Shown: positions 15,037 through 22,770 of the stretch, in pieces
How the letters are laid out: each line of letters starts with the position of its first letter
Position numbering within the stretch: position 1 is the stretch's first letter
Assembly: GCA_012960035.1 (NCBI GenBank)
Contig: DUBZ01000030.1
Location: forward strand, 1-34,561
Origin: Myxococcales bacterium
GTDB lineage: Bacteria; Myxococcota_A; UBA9160; UBA4427
Direction of reading: 5' to 3'
DNA: 34,561 nt
Notes under the pieces: generated by a model
Database searches by the model: none
Told to the model about the DNA's origin: nothing
Seen by the model: only the letters and a program-made list of their open reading frames with translations
Program-made: the position numbers and the translations under genes

Positions 15037-17406
15037 TTGATCGACCCGCTCTCGTTCGGAATTGGCGCAGCCTCGCTGATTGCCCTTGGGCTCCTAGGCG
15101 CGTGCCTGCGTCCCAACGCCATCGTCGCAGCCCCGAGACTCGTCATCGCAGTGGCCGGGCTAATTAGCATTGGCGCACTTTCGGCACTCATCGAAGTTTC
15201 GCCATTGGGCCTCACCATCGATGTTGACCCGGCGAGCGAGCCCCTCATCGACCCCCTTGACCCCGGTATCCCCATCTACCACCAGGCCACCGCGGACTTT
15301 GGCAACGACGATGTCTTTGTCGTGGTGATGGAAACCGAACGCACCTTCGCCCGGGACAACCTCGAAGCACTGCATCGGTTAACCCACCAGTTACGCGGTC
15401 TCCCCGGTGTCGCTTCGGTTCAAAGCCTGGCCCGGGTGCTCTCGATTCGTTTCGTGGCGAGCGAGGACATGGTCCGGGTCGACAATTTCATGGACCGCGT
15501 CCCCGAAGACGAAGCTTCGATCGCGGAACTCGAAAAACGCGCGCTCGCCGACCCGCTCTACCGCAAGACACTGATCTCAGGCGATGGTCGCGCCGCGGCG
15601 ATCAACCTCACCTTCCGCCCAATGACCGACGCCGAATTCGTACACCTCGACCTCGACGGCAAGATCGCAGCTTTGCTCGATGCAGAGACCCGCGACGGGC
15701 GACGCTTTTACGTCGCCGGTCGCCCACACGTGCGCGCCCAGGCGTATCACACCATGGTGGGTGACCTGGTTCGGCTGATCCCGGTCGCCGTCGCCGTCGC
15801 GGCGCTCACGATGTGGTTGATGACCGGTTCGATCTTCGGCGTCTTGATCCCCCTCACCTCATGCGTGATGTCAACGCTCTGGGTCTTCGGTGCCATGGCC
15901 GCCCTGGGAATCGATGTCAACCTCATCACCCTGGTGCTCGGCTCGATGATGATCTGCATCGGAAGCGTATACGGCGTTCACGTCTATGCACGATTCGAAG
16001 TGCATGCTGCAAATGCAAGCGGGGACGATCCCCCCGCCCTCGCCTGTCTCCGCTACGCGCGGACCCCCGTCTTGATGGCGGGACTCACGACGTGCATCGG
16101 CTTTGCAGCGTTGCTCTTGGCGGAGATCCCGGCGACCAACGAACTCGGGTGGTTTTCGATCTTGGGCGTGGCGTCGGTGACATTGCTATCGCTCACGTTT
16201 GTTCCGAGCGCGATGTCGCTGATTCCTCTGCCGCTACACAAGAGCGCCGAAGTCGATGGCACGGTGACAAGCCGCTGGTTCAACATTCGGCTCGCACGAA
16301 TCCTCGCAACGTTCGAACACCTTGCCGTCAATCGTTCCTCGTTGGTGCTGAGCTTCTGGGCTGTCGCGACTGTGCTCGCGATCGCCACGATCCCGCGCAT
16401 CACCATCGACACTGACGTCATTACGTTCTTCAAACAAGATTCGAAAGTGCGAACGGACTTTGCCTCCGTCAACGATCTCATTACCGGCACCGTGCCGATC
16501 TACGTCATGGTCACGGGCCCCGCCGAAGGCACCTTCCGAGAGCCCGATCATCTGCGCATGATCGAACGGTTGCAGCGACGTCTCGAAGACCTGCCGGGGG
16601 TGCAACAGGTCTTGAGCTCGGTCGACTTCGTCAAGCTTTCCACTAGCGCGATGGAGGGCAAGGCGCAGAGTGAAGGACGAATCCCCGATTCGCGTGCGGC
16701 AGTCGCAGAGGCCACGTTCATCCTGCCCAAGAGTCAGCTTCGTCGGTTTACGACTTCGAACCACAGCCGCGTCAATTTGATTGTCCGCACGGGGCGTGCC
16801 GGGTCGGCAGCCATTCGAAGTCTCGAGGCCGACATTCGACAAGCGCTACTCGACGCCGACCTCCCGCCGGCGTTCGCAACGGCGGTGAGCGGCAACGCGG
16901 TGTTGCTCAATCGCAGTGCCGACGGCATCGCGAAAAACCAAGCCACCCAGGTGGGGTTCGCCGCACTCGCGATCTTTATCTTGATCTGCGCAACCTTTCG
17001 CTCGGTTCGAGTAGCCCTTATTGCAATGGCACCCAACATTGCGCCGGTATTGATCTTTTTCGGAATGCTCGGAACCGGTATCGCACCCCTATCTCTGCCG
17101 ACGAGTTTGATCGGCAGCATCGCGCTCGGCATCGCGATCGACGACACGATGCACTTCCTCGTCGCGTATCAGGCGCAAAAAAACCTTGGACGCGACGCCA
17201 AGCAAGCGGCTCGCCACTGCATCCAAAACGTGGGCCGCCCCATCGTGCTCACCAGCATCATGTTGGTCGTAGGCTTTTCGATGATCCTGATCTCGGGCTT
17301 CGCGACCTTACAGGAGTTTGGAATCTTGACCGCCTTCACCATGGCGGTCTGCCTCGTGACAGACCTACTGCTATTGCCCGCGATGTTGGTTCGACTCGAC
17401 CGCTAG
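15037..17406 (+). CDS. MMPL/RND-family transporter (putative lipid exporter)
   Basis: The 789-residue protein has the duplicated RND topology of one helix, a large periplasmic domain, then five helices. First half: about residues 38-56, loop to about 240, then a helix block to about 400. Second half: around 435, loop to about 640, then helices to the C-terminus. The second block contains the MMPL signature AIDDTMHFL. Relatives move lipids, hopanoids or other hydrophobic molecules to the periplasm or outer membrane using the proton gradient. The start is TTG at 15037 with GAGG six bases upstream; no ATG lies nearby in frame. Its stop codon TAG forms part of the CTAG target site of the adjacent MITE-like element. 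The convergent neighbour encodes a LolA-like protein, a frequent partner of this transporter type. Confidence 0.88.
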   Translation: MIDPLSFGIGAASLIALGLLGACLRPNAIVAAPRLVIAVAGLISIGALSALIEVSPLGLTIDVDPASEPLIDPLDPGIPIYHQATADFGNDDVFVVVMETERTFARDNLEALHRLTHQLRGLPGVASVQSLARVLSIRFVASEDMVRVDNFMDRVPEDEASIAELEKRALADPLYRKTLISGDGRAAAINLTFRPMTDAEFVHLDLDGKIAALLDAETRDGRRFYVAGRPHVRAQAYHTMVGDLVRLIPVAVAVAALTMWLMTGSIFGVLIPLTSCVMSTLWVFGAMAALGIDVNLITLVLGSMMICIGSVYGVHVYARFEVHAANASGDDPPALACLRYARTPVLMAGLTTCIGFAALLLAEIPATNELGWFSILGVASVTLLSLTFVPSAMSLIPLPLHKSAEVDGTVTSRWFNIRLARILATFEHLAVNRSSLVLSFWAVATVLAIATIPRITIDTDVITFFKQDSKVRTDFASVNDLITGTVPIYVMVTGPAEGTFREPDHLRMIERLQRRLEDLPGVQQVLSSVDFVKLSTSAMEGKAQSEGRIPDSRAAVAEATFILPKSQLRRFTTSNHSRVNLIVRTGRAGSAAIRSLEADIRQALLDADLPPAFATAVSGNAVLLNRSADGIAKNQATQVGFAALAIFILICATFRSVRVALIAMAPNIAPVLIFFGMLGTGIAPLSLPTSLIGSIALGIAIDDTMHFLVAYQAQKNLGRDAKQAARHCIQNVGRPIVLTSIMLVVGFSMILISGFATLQEFGILTAFTMAVCLVTDLLLLPAMLVRLDR

Positions 17407-17625
17407 CAGGCCGCGGAAAAAACCTCTCCCGTCGCATACACGCGTCTTTTCGACTCGCTCTTCGTTGTATTTGAAAGCAGTGCTTTCAAACTAGCTGGGG
17501 CCAGACCCACCTGCGTTCCCGCCCCGCGACGGCCAGCACTGCTGGCTTGCTAGCTTGACCTTTGATCAACCCGTCGATCCGAAAACCCGCGCACTTGGCT
17601 CGGTCCGGAGTTCTTCCGCAGCCTG
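17407..17625. mobile_element. MITE-like element, 219 bp, with terminal inverted repeats and CTAG duplication
   Basis: The left end reads CAGGCCGCGGAAAAAACC. The right end, read on the minus strand, is CAGGCTGCGGAAGAACTCC: 13 of the first 15 positions match. Both ends are directly bounded by CTAG (17403-17406 and 17626-17629), which fits a four-base target duplication. The interior has no open frame of note but has two more palindromes: arms TTTGAAAGCA with one central base (17470-17490), and GCCAGCA/TGCTGGC (17532-17546). It exactly fills the space between the stop of the MMPL gene and the stop of the convergent LolA-like gene. Small size, no transposase, terminal repeats and intergenic position are MITE hallmarks. 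No second copy is in the window, and no parental transposase family is assigned. Confidence 0.6.
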
Positions 17626-17642
17626 CTAGCGTGGTCCCCGTC

Positions 17643-18548
17643 TCACCGACCTTGCGAAAGCCTGCGGACACTAAAGAACATGGGTGAGAAGTTCGGGTGC
17701 GCGTCCAGCTCGAGCACCGTGGACTTTGACTTCGTCCGCTGCAGCAGGTCCTTCATCTGCGAGCGCCTTGCCACCCAGGTCGTGTGAAAGACTTCGATCG
17801 AGTCGACCTCGACGGTCATCTCTTTGATTTCTACGTCGTACTCATCCCAATAGCGGATGCGCACCGGAACGTAGTGCTCCTGCTCGACATAACTAGCGCT
17901 GCGGTGCGCAATGGATGATCGCGCATCTGTCACGATCGCTTCGACGACGAAAACTGGCACGCCCTGAAAGACTTCATCCGGAAGCCGCTTGTACGTGGCG
18001 CCATCAAGGTCGTGGTACGCGAGATCGTCGAACGTGTAGTCGGTGCCGAGAAGCGGCGTACGTTTCAAATCAACTCTTCGCACTCGGCGGTTACTCGGTT
18101 GATAAACGAATTCGTCATCCGGGCCGGGTTCTTTCGACACCATCAAGTAGGCGGTGTGCCGCATATCAAACGGGCTCGACACCTCGATGAGGACGCTCGC
18201 ATTCAAGCCGTCGACGGGTTCGCCGGTTTCATCGCGATGGTCTTCAAGACTGGCTTCGAAGACTGTCTTTTGTTCGCTTCCGCCCGGATCAGATGAGATG
18301 ATCTCGAGTTTCTGTACGCCACGACGGTATCGGTTCGCGAGTAGCCGCTTATAGATCTCACGCCCCGAAAGCGTTGCAGGATTCTCGAACTCTTCGACAA
18401 GCGGCCGGGCGTCAGCCTGAACAACAACCGCCCCACCCCCCCCACTCGGTTCACGATTTGACGCAGCGACGACGACGGCGGCGAACAACGTCACACTCGC
18501 GAGCATGGGAGCTAAAGCAGCAGTGGCATGCCTTCCGATAAATCTCAT
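17643..18548 (-). CDS. LolA-like outer membrane lipoprotein-sorting protein
   Basis: The 301-residue protein has an N-terminal hydrophobic signal segment (about 9-28) and then a LolA-like half-barrel. The family's diagnostic block is present at about 150-180 as YQPSNRRVRRVDLKR followed by LLGTDYTFDDLAYHD, matching the outer membrane lipoprotein-sorting family found beside MMPL transporters. These periplasmic proteins are thought to bind acyl chains and shuttle lipoproteins or lipids. The gene converges on the MMPL gene across the MITE-like element, so the two probably act together but are transcribed from opposite ends. The ATG at 18548 follows AAAGGG; a second in-frame ATG at codon 15 would also leave a usable signal sequence. 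A glycine run (SGGGGAV) follows the signal. Confidence 0.82.
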   Translation of the reverse strand: MRFIGRHATAALAPMLASVTLFAAVVVAASNREPSGGGGAVVVQADARPLVEEFENPATLSGREIYKRLLANRYRRGVQKLEIISSDPGGSEQKTVFEASLEDHRDETGEPVDGLNASVLIEVSSPFDMRHTAYLMVSKEPGPDDEFVYQPSNRRVRRVDLKRTPLLGTDYTFDDLAYHDLDGATYKRLPDEVFQGVPVFVVEAIVTDARSSIAHRSASYVEQEHYVPVRIRYWDEYDVEIKEMTVEVDSIEVFHTTWVARRSQMKDLLQRTKSKSTVLELDAHPNFSPMFFSVRRLSQGR

Positions 18549-18699
18549 ATCGCCCTTTATCCTCTGCCCAACGGCCTACGTCAACGGGTCACGCGCGAAG
18601 CAACCCCGGCGGGCCCGTTTCCCCGGGACGACGAGCGTAATGGCAGCGGAATTGTGAATTCTATACTCTGCGCGTTTTCCGGGGCCAAAGGCCAGTTTT

Positions 18700-19740
18700 A
18701 TGCATCGTTATCCAGAGCTCAGTTTCACCGTCGGCATGCCCAACATGGTCCCCGATCAACTCTCCGAAGTAGAGCTACTCAAACTCTACGCTGAGTTTCA
18801 GTGGGTGCAGCTAGGGAATGCGCTGAACTGCCCCTCTCATTTGCTCACAAGTGAGGAAGGAGAGCGGCTCTACGCCTCGGTGATCCAGGTCGAATCTCGT
18901 TTTGGTCGCGACGGAAACATTTCGCAGTTCCAGGAAGGCGACGTCGTACACGCCCGGGGCGCGGTCCAGTTTTACGCGAAGCATTTCGTCGAAGGCTGGA
19001 CCCTCTTCGACAAGAAGGAGGTTCCCGAAGAAACCGTCGCCGCCATATCGACCAAGGCGGACCTCGAGAACCTCGACACAACTTACATCTGCATGACGAA
19101 CGCCATCGTGGCTCGGCTCGCCGACAACAGCCGTCTCAAGACGTTCAGTCCCGCTGGCATCAAGGACAAAGACGTACCCGCATCAAAAGAAAAGCCCCTC
19201 GGCATCGTCGAACACGACCAGGTAATGCAGTCAGGCCAAATCGAACCCTTCTACGATGAAGAGCGTTTGACCCCGATTGTCCCCGTCGACACAAGTCCTG
19301 TCCCATACGAGATCCAACTCGAAAACGACGTCAATGGCGCCGGGCTGCTCTACTTCGCGCGGTACGTCGCCATGATGAACTACGCCGAGCGCATATTTTT
19401 GTTGCGCAACCTGGATCGCCCCTTCTCCCAGCCGCTGACCCGCTATCTCTCCACCGAACGACGACGTTCGTACTTCTTCGCCAACGCCGCTGAGACGGAC
19501 GAAGTACTTGTCCACGTAAGCGCTGCGGTGGTCGACCTCGATCAACCTGCGAAAAAGTCCAGCGGCTTGCGCACCGACGCACTTCGTTTGCAGTTGACCT
19601 TCGACCTGCACCGAAAGTCGGATGGCGTTTTGATGGCCAAGTCCGTTGTGTCGAAGATGCTCTCGATCCCGAATCGCTACAGCAGCCTCCTTGGAGAGGC
19701 GCGACGGTTTGCGAACGGCTTGCGCGAACCTGCGGTTTGA
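18700..19740 (+). CDS. LnmK / Pnap_2097-like double-hotdog protein
   Basis: The 346-residue protein resembles the biosynthetic family that includes LnmK, a bifunctional acyltransferase/decarboxylase acting with polyketide carrier proteins. The N-terminal signature is VGMPNMVPDQLSEVELLKL (11-29), where family members typically have GMPxLxPxGLSExWLLKELG. The C-terminal half carries the second hotdog-like repeat (about residues 215-330), including AGLLYFARYVAMMNYAERI, in which the MNYAERI segment recalls hotdog thioesterases. No polyketide synthase, carrier protein or tailoring gene is nearby, so the partner must be encoded elsewhere or the role differs. The ATG at 18700 has only a weak ribosome-binding site. 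It is transcribed divergently from the LolA-like gene. Family membership is fairly secure; the activity is not. Confidence 0.68.
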   Translation: MHRYPELSFTVGMPNMVPDQLSEVELLKLYAEFQWVQLGNALNCPSHLLTSEEGERLYASVIQVESRFGRDGNISQFQEGDVVHARGAVQFYAKHFVEGWTLFDKKEVPEETVAAISTKADLENLDTTYICMTNAIVARLADNSRLKTFSPAGIKDKDVPASKEKPLGIVEHDQVMQSGQIEPFYDEERLTPIVPVDTSPVPYEIQLENDVNGAGLLYFARYVAMMNYAERIFLLRNLDRPFSQPLTRYLSTERRRSYFFANAAETDEVLVHVSAAVVDLDQPAKKSSGLRTDALRLQLTFDLHRKSDGVLMAKSVVSKMLSIPNRYSSLLGEARRFANGLREPAV

Positions 19741-19823
19741 TCCGCGAGGCGAAGCCAATGCTCAGCGAATTGCATCTGAATTGCACCTCTGTGGCCGACC
19801 TTTCCCGGTCATTCAGCGGCACA

Positions 19824-19850
19824 TTGGCGCCGTGCTAGAATTTGGCGCCG
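19824..19850 (+). promoter_or_regulatory. Candidate promoter with flanking direct repeats upstream of the wbp operon
   Basis: An extended -10 sequence, TGC followed by TAGAAT (19836-19841), is bracketed by two identical nonamers TTGGCGCCG at 19824-19832 and 19842-19850, 18 bases apart and so on similar faces of the helix. Each nonamer holds the palindrome GGCGCC. The -35 region at normal spacing (TTCAGC) is poor, as is common with extended -10 promoters. The layout would allow a repressor to cover the -10 box. It lies about 160 bases before the WbpB-WbpD fusion. Confidence 0.35.
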
Positions 19851-20003
19851 CGGCCCCAGAGCCTGCTCAGGGATTGAATCAAACGCACCGACAACACCAC
19901 AGTCCACCTCGCAATCCAATTTAAATCGCGCATCCATCTGGTTTAGCTGCGCGCCACAATTTTTACGTCGCATTGACTGCACAGGACACCGGGACCCAAT
20001 CAA

Positions 20004-21578
20004 ATGAAGAACGTTGCACTTGTAGGCGCCGGCTATTGGGGCAAGAACCTCGCCCGCGTACTTGGCGAACTCGGTCGTTTGCGCGTGATCTGCGACACGA
20101 ACGAAGCGGTCGCTGGACCGATCGCGGAAAAGAACGGCGCAGTCCTCGTCGACGAACTCAACGCCGTACTCGAAGATCCCGAGGTCAAGGCCGTTGTCGT
20201 CGCGACGCCAGCCATCACCCACTTTGAAATCGCGAGCAACATCCTCGCCGCGGGCAAAGACGCGTATGTTGAAAAGCCGCTGGCCCTCGACGATCGAGAC
20301 GCCCGGCGCTTGTGCGCCTTGGCGAAGCAGCACGATCGCATCCTCATGGTCGGTCACCTGCTTCAGTACCACCCCGGATATCTAAAGCTCCGCGAATTGG
20401 TCGACGAAGGCCGCCTGGGTCGGTTGCAATACATCTATTCGCACCGCCTGAACTTCGGGAAGATTCGCACCGAAGAGAACATTCTCTGGAGTTTCGCGCC
20501 CCACGACATCTCGATGATCCTCGGGCTTTCTGGGTCGATGCCATCCCACGTGGACGCATCCGGTCACTGCTACTTGCACGGGCAGAACCCCGACATCACA
20601 ACCACCCATCTCGAATTCGAGAACGGCCTAAAGGCACACATCTTCGTTTCATGGCTCCACCCATACAAAGAGCAGAAGCTCGTCGTCGTGGGTGACGGAG
20701 GCATGGCGGTCTTTGATGACACCCGCCCCCTCGAAGAAAAACTTGTTCTCTACCCACACTCGGTGATGTGGAAAGATGGACAGCCTGAGCCCAACCGAGG
20801 CGACGCCACACCCGTCCCCCTCGAAAACATCGAGCCCCTGAAGAACGAAATGGAACACTTCCTCGACTGCATCGAATCGCGCGAAGCGCCGCGAACCGAT
20901 GGCGAAGAAGGCGCACGCGTCCTCAGCGTTTTGAATTCTGCCCAGCTCGCCATCGACGCACGCAGTGCCACGAGCGATGTCCCGGCCAAGAGCGCTCCAC
21001 AAGCGCATCCCGGAGCAACGATCCACGAGCTGGCCGAAGTCGACGATGGCGTCACGATTGGTGCCGGCACTCGGATCTGGCACTTCGCCCATGTGCTTGG
21101 CAACACGCAAATCGGAACGGACTGCGTGTTGGGACAAGGCGTCATGGCGGGGCCCAACGTGGTCATCGGCAACAACGTCAAAATCCAAAATAACGTCGCC
21201 ATCTATAAAGGCGTCACGTTGGAAGACGGTGTCTTCTGCGGACCGAGCTGTGTCTTTACGAACGTGCTGACGCCCCGTGCCGAAGTCGAACGCAAGGACG
21301 AGTTCTTGCCCACGCGAGTCGGGCGCAGCGCAACCATCGGGGCCAACTCGACCATCGTGTGCGGCAACGAAATTGGCCACCACGCGATGATCGGTGCTGG
21401 CGCGGTGGTGACGAAACCCGTTCCGCCCCACGCCCTTGTCGTTGGCAACCCGGCCAAACAAATGGGTTGGGTCAGCGAGTCGGGCGAACGGCTCGGCGAC
21501 GACCTCGTCTGCCCACGCACCGGAGAGCGCTACGAAGTTGACTCCGCCGGTCAGCTGCAATTGAAATCAAAATCTTGA
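20004..21578 (+). CDS. WbpB-WbpD fusion: UDP-GlcNAcA 3-dehydrogenase plus 3-amino N-acetyltransferase
   Basis: Two enzymes of the UDP-2,3-diacetamido-uronic acid pathway are joined in 524 residues. Residues 1-315 are a Gfo/Idh/MocA oxidoreductase: NAD-binding GAGYWGKN (8-15), EKP (90-92) and FAPHD (H167). In WbpB/WlbA this domain oxidises the C3 hydroxyl of UDP-GlcNAc-uronate, and the NADH is recycled by alpha-ketoglutarate. A linker (about 318-336) leads to a left-handed beta-helix of hexapeptide repeats (337-490) with the WbpD/WlbB signature IWHFAHV, KIQNNVAIYKGV, FTNVLTPR and TIGANSTIVCG; it acetylates the 3-amino group made by WbpE. The short tail contains CPRTGERY. Both parts look intact. 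The fusion brings the first and third steps together while the middle enzyme is the next gene. WbpA and the epimerase WbpI are not in the window. Confidence 0.9.
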   Translation: MKNVALVGAGYWGKNLARVLGELGRLRVICDTNEAVAGPIAEKNGAVLVDELNAVLEDPEVKAVVVATPAITHFEIASNILAAGKDAYVEKPLALDDRDARRLCALAKQHDRILMVGHLLQYHPGYLKLRELVDEGRLGRLQYIYSHRLNFGKIRTEENILWSFAPHDISMILGLSGSMPSHVDASGHCYLHGQNPDITTTHLEFENGLKAHIFVSWLHPYKEQKLVVVGDGGMAVFDDTRPLEEKLVLYPHSVMWKDGQPEPNRGDATPVPLENIEPLKNEMEHFLDCIESREAPRTDGEEGARVLSVLNSAQLAIDARSATSDVPAKSAPQAHPGATIHELAEVDDGVTIGAGTRIWHFAHVLGNTQIGTDCVLGQGVMAGPNVVIGNNVKIQNNVAIYKGVTLEDGVFCGPSCVFTNVLTPRAEVERKDEFLPTRVGRSATIGANSTIVCGNEIGHHAMIGAGAVVTKPVPPHALVVGNPAKQMGWVSESGERLGDDLVCPRTGERYEVDSAGQLQLKSKS

Positions 21579-21645
21579 ACACGTGACCGGGCGGCGCTTC
21601 GCTAATCTGCGACGCTCGCCCCTGTGCCAGAATGGAAACCCGACT

Positions 21646-22770
21646 TTGAGCAACATCCCTTTCGTCGATCTCGCCGCCCAGTATCAACTCCTCAAACCCG
21701 AAATCGACGCACGCATTCAGGCGGTGCTCGATCACGGCCGGTTCATCAACGGTCCTGAGATCGCCGAGCTGGAAACTGCGCTCTGCGAGTTTTCGGGCTG
21801 TGAGCACGCCGTCGGTTGTGCGAGCGGTACCGATGCCCTCGTGATGGCATTGATGGCGGCGGGCGTGGGTCCCGGGGATGCCGTGTTTCTGCCGTCCTTC
21901 ACCTTCACGGCTTCGGCCGAAGTTGTGCTCGTTGTCGGGGCACAGCCGGTGTTCGTCGACGTCGACCCGCGCACCTTCAACATCGACGTTGTCCACTTGA
22001 AGAGCCAGATCGATGCAACACGCAAAGCGGGCAAGCTCACCCCGAAGGCCATCATCCCCGTTGACCTCTTCGGACTCCCGGCTGACTACGCGAGCGTCAA
22101 CGAAATCGCGAAAGACCTCGATCTCTTTGTCCTTGGCGACGCAGCCCAGAGCTTTGGCGCGCACTTCGGTGAAGCGCGGGTCGGGACGCTCGCATCGATC
22201 ACCACCACGAGTTTCTTCCCCGCGAAGCCGCTCGGCTGTTATGGCGACGGGGGGGCGATCTTCACCAACAGCGCCGAAACCGCGGACGTGCTTCGATCCA
22301 TTCGCGCGCACGGCAAGGGCACAGGCAAATACGACATCGTGCGCATCGGGGTCAACGGTCGACTCGACACGCTACAAGCTGCGATCTTGCTTCCCAAGCT
22401 CGCCATTTTCGAACGCGAGATCGCCGCGCGAACAAAACTTGCCGCTCATTACGACGCACGTCTGGCGGACGCCGTCACCACGCCGCTGCGCGAAGACGGC
22501 AAGGCGAGTTCGTGGGCGCAGTATTCAGTCCTGATCGACGATCGCGATGACGTCCAAGCTAAGCTCCGCAAAGCCGGGATCCCGACTGCGGTCTACTATC
22601 CACTCCCGATGCACTTACAGCCCGCATACGCGGGATACGGTGACGGGGAGGGTTCGCTCCCGGTCAGCGAATCGCTTGCGAAGCGCATCATGAGTTTGCC
22701 CATGCATCCCTACATGGAAGAGGCGACCGCAGACACGATATGCGACGCGTTGATCGAAGCCGTCCGTTGA
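21646..22770 (+). CDS. wbpE: WbpE-type UDP-3-keto-sugar aminotransferase (DegT/DnrJ/EryC1 family)
   Basis: This PLP enzyme transfers an amino group from glutamate to C3 of the keto-sugar made by the dehydrogenase domain of the preceding gene. The PLP lysine is K194 in FFPAKPLGCYGDGG. The cofactor aspartate is D165 in GDAAQSFG, and CASGTDAL and the C-terminal MSLPMHPY are typical of WbpE/WlbC. I prefer the TTG at 21646, giving LSNIPFVDLAAQ, because homologues start a few residues before FVDL. A GTG at 21583 would add 21 residues without homology-like character and lies only five bases after the previous stop, so the choice is not certain. The end overlaps the sulfatase-like gene by 31 bases, indicating one transcript. 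Confidence 0.9.
   Translation: MSNIPFVDLAAQYQLLKPEIDARIQAVLDHGRFINGPEIAELETALCEFSGCEHAVGCASGTDALVMALMAAGVGPGDAVFLPSFTFTASAEVVLVVGAQPVFVDVDPRTFNIDVVHLKSQIDATRKAGKLTPKAIIPVDLFGLPADYASVNEIAKDLDLFVLGDAAQSFGAHFGEARVGTLASITTTSFFPAKPLGCYGDGGAIFTNSAETADVLRSIRAHGKGTGKYDIVRIGVNGRLDTLQAAILLPKLAIFEREIAARTKLAAHYDARLADAVTTPLREDGKASSWAQYSVLIDDRDDVQAKLRKAGIPTAVYYPLPMHLQPAYAGYGDGEGSLPVSESLAKRIMSLPMHPYMEEATADTICDALIEAVR

Noticed and set aside
20649..22311. Long minus-strand frames (279-303 codons) opposite the wbp genes
   Set aside because: Antisense shadows typical of G+C-rich DNA, with no family motifs.
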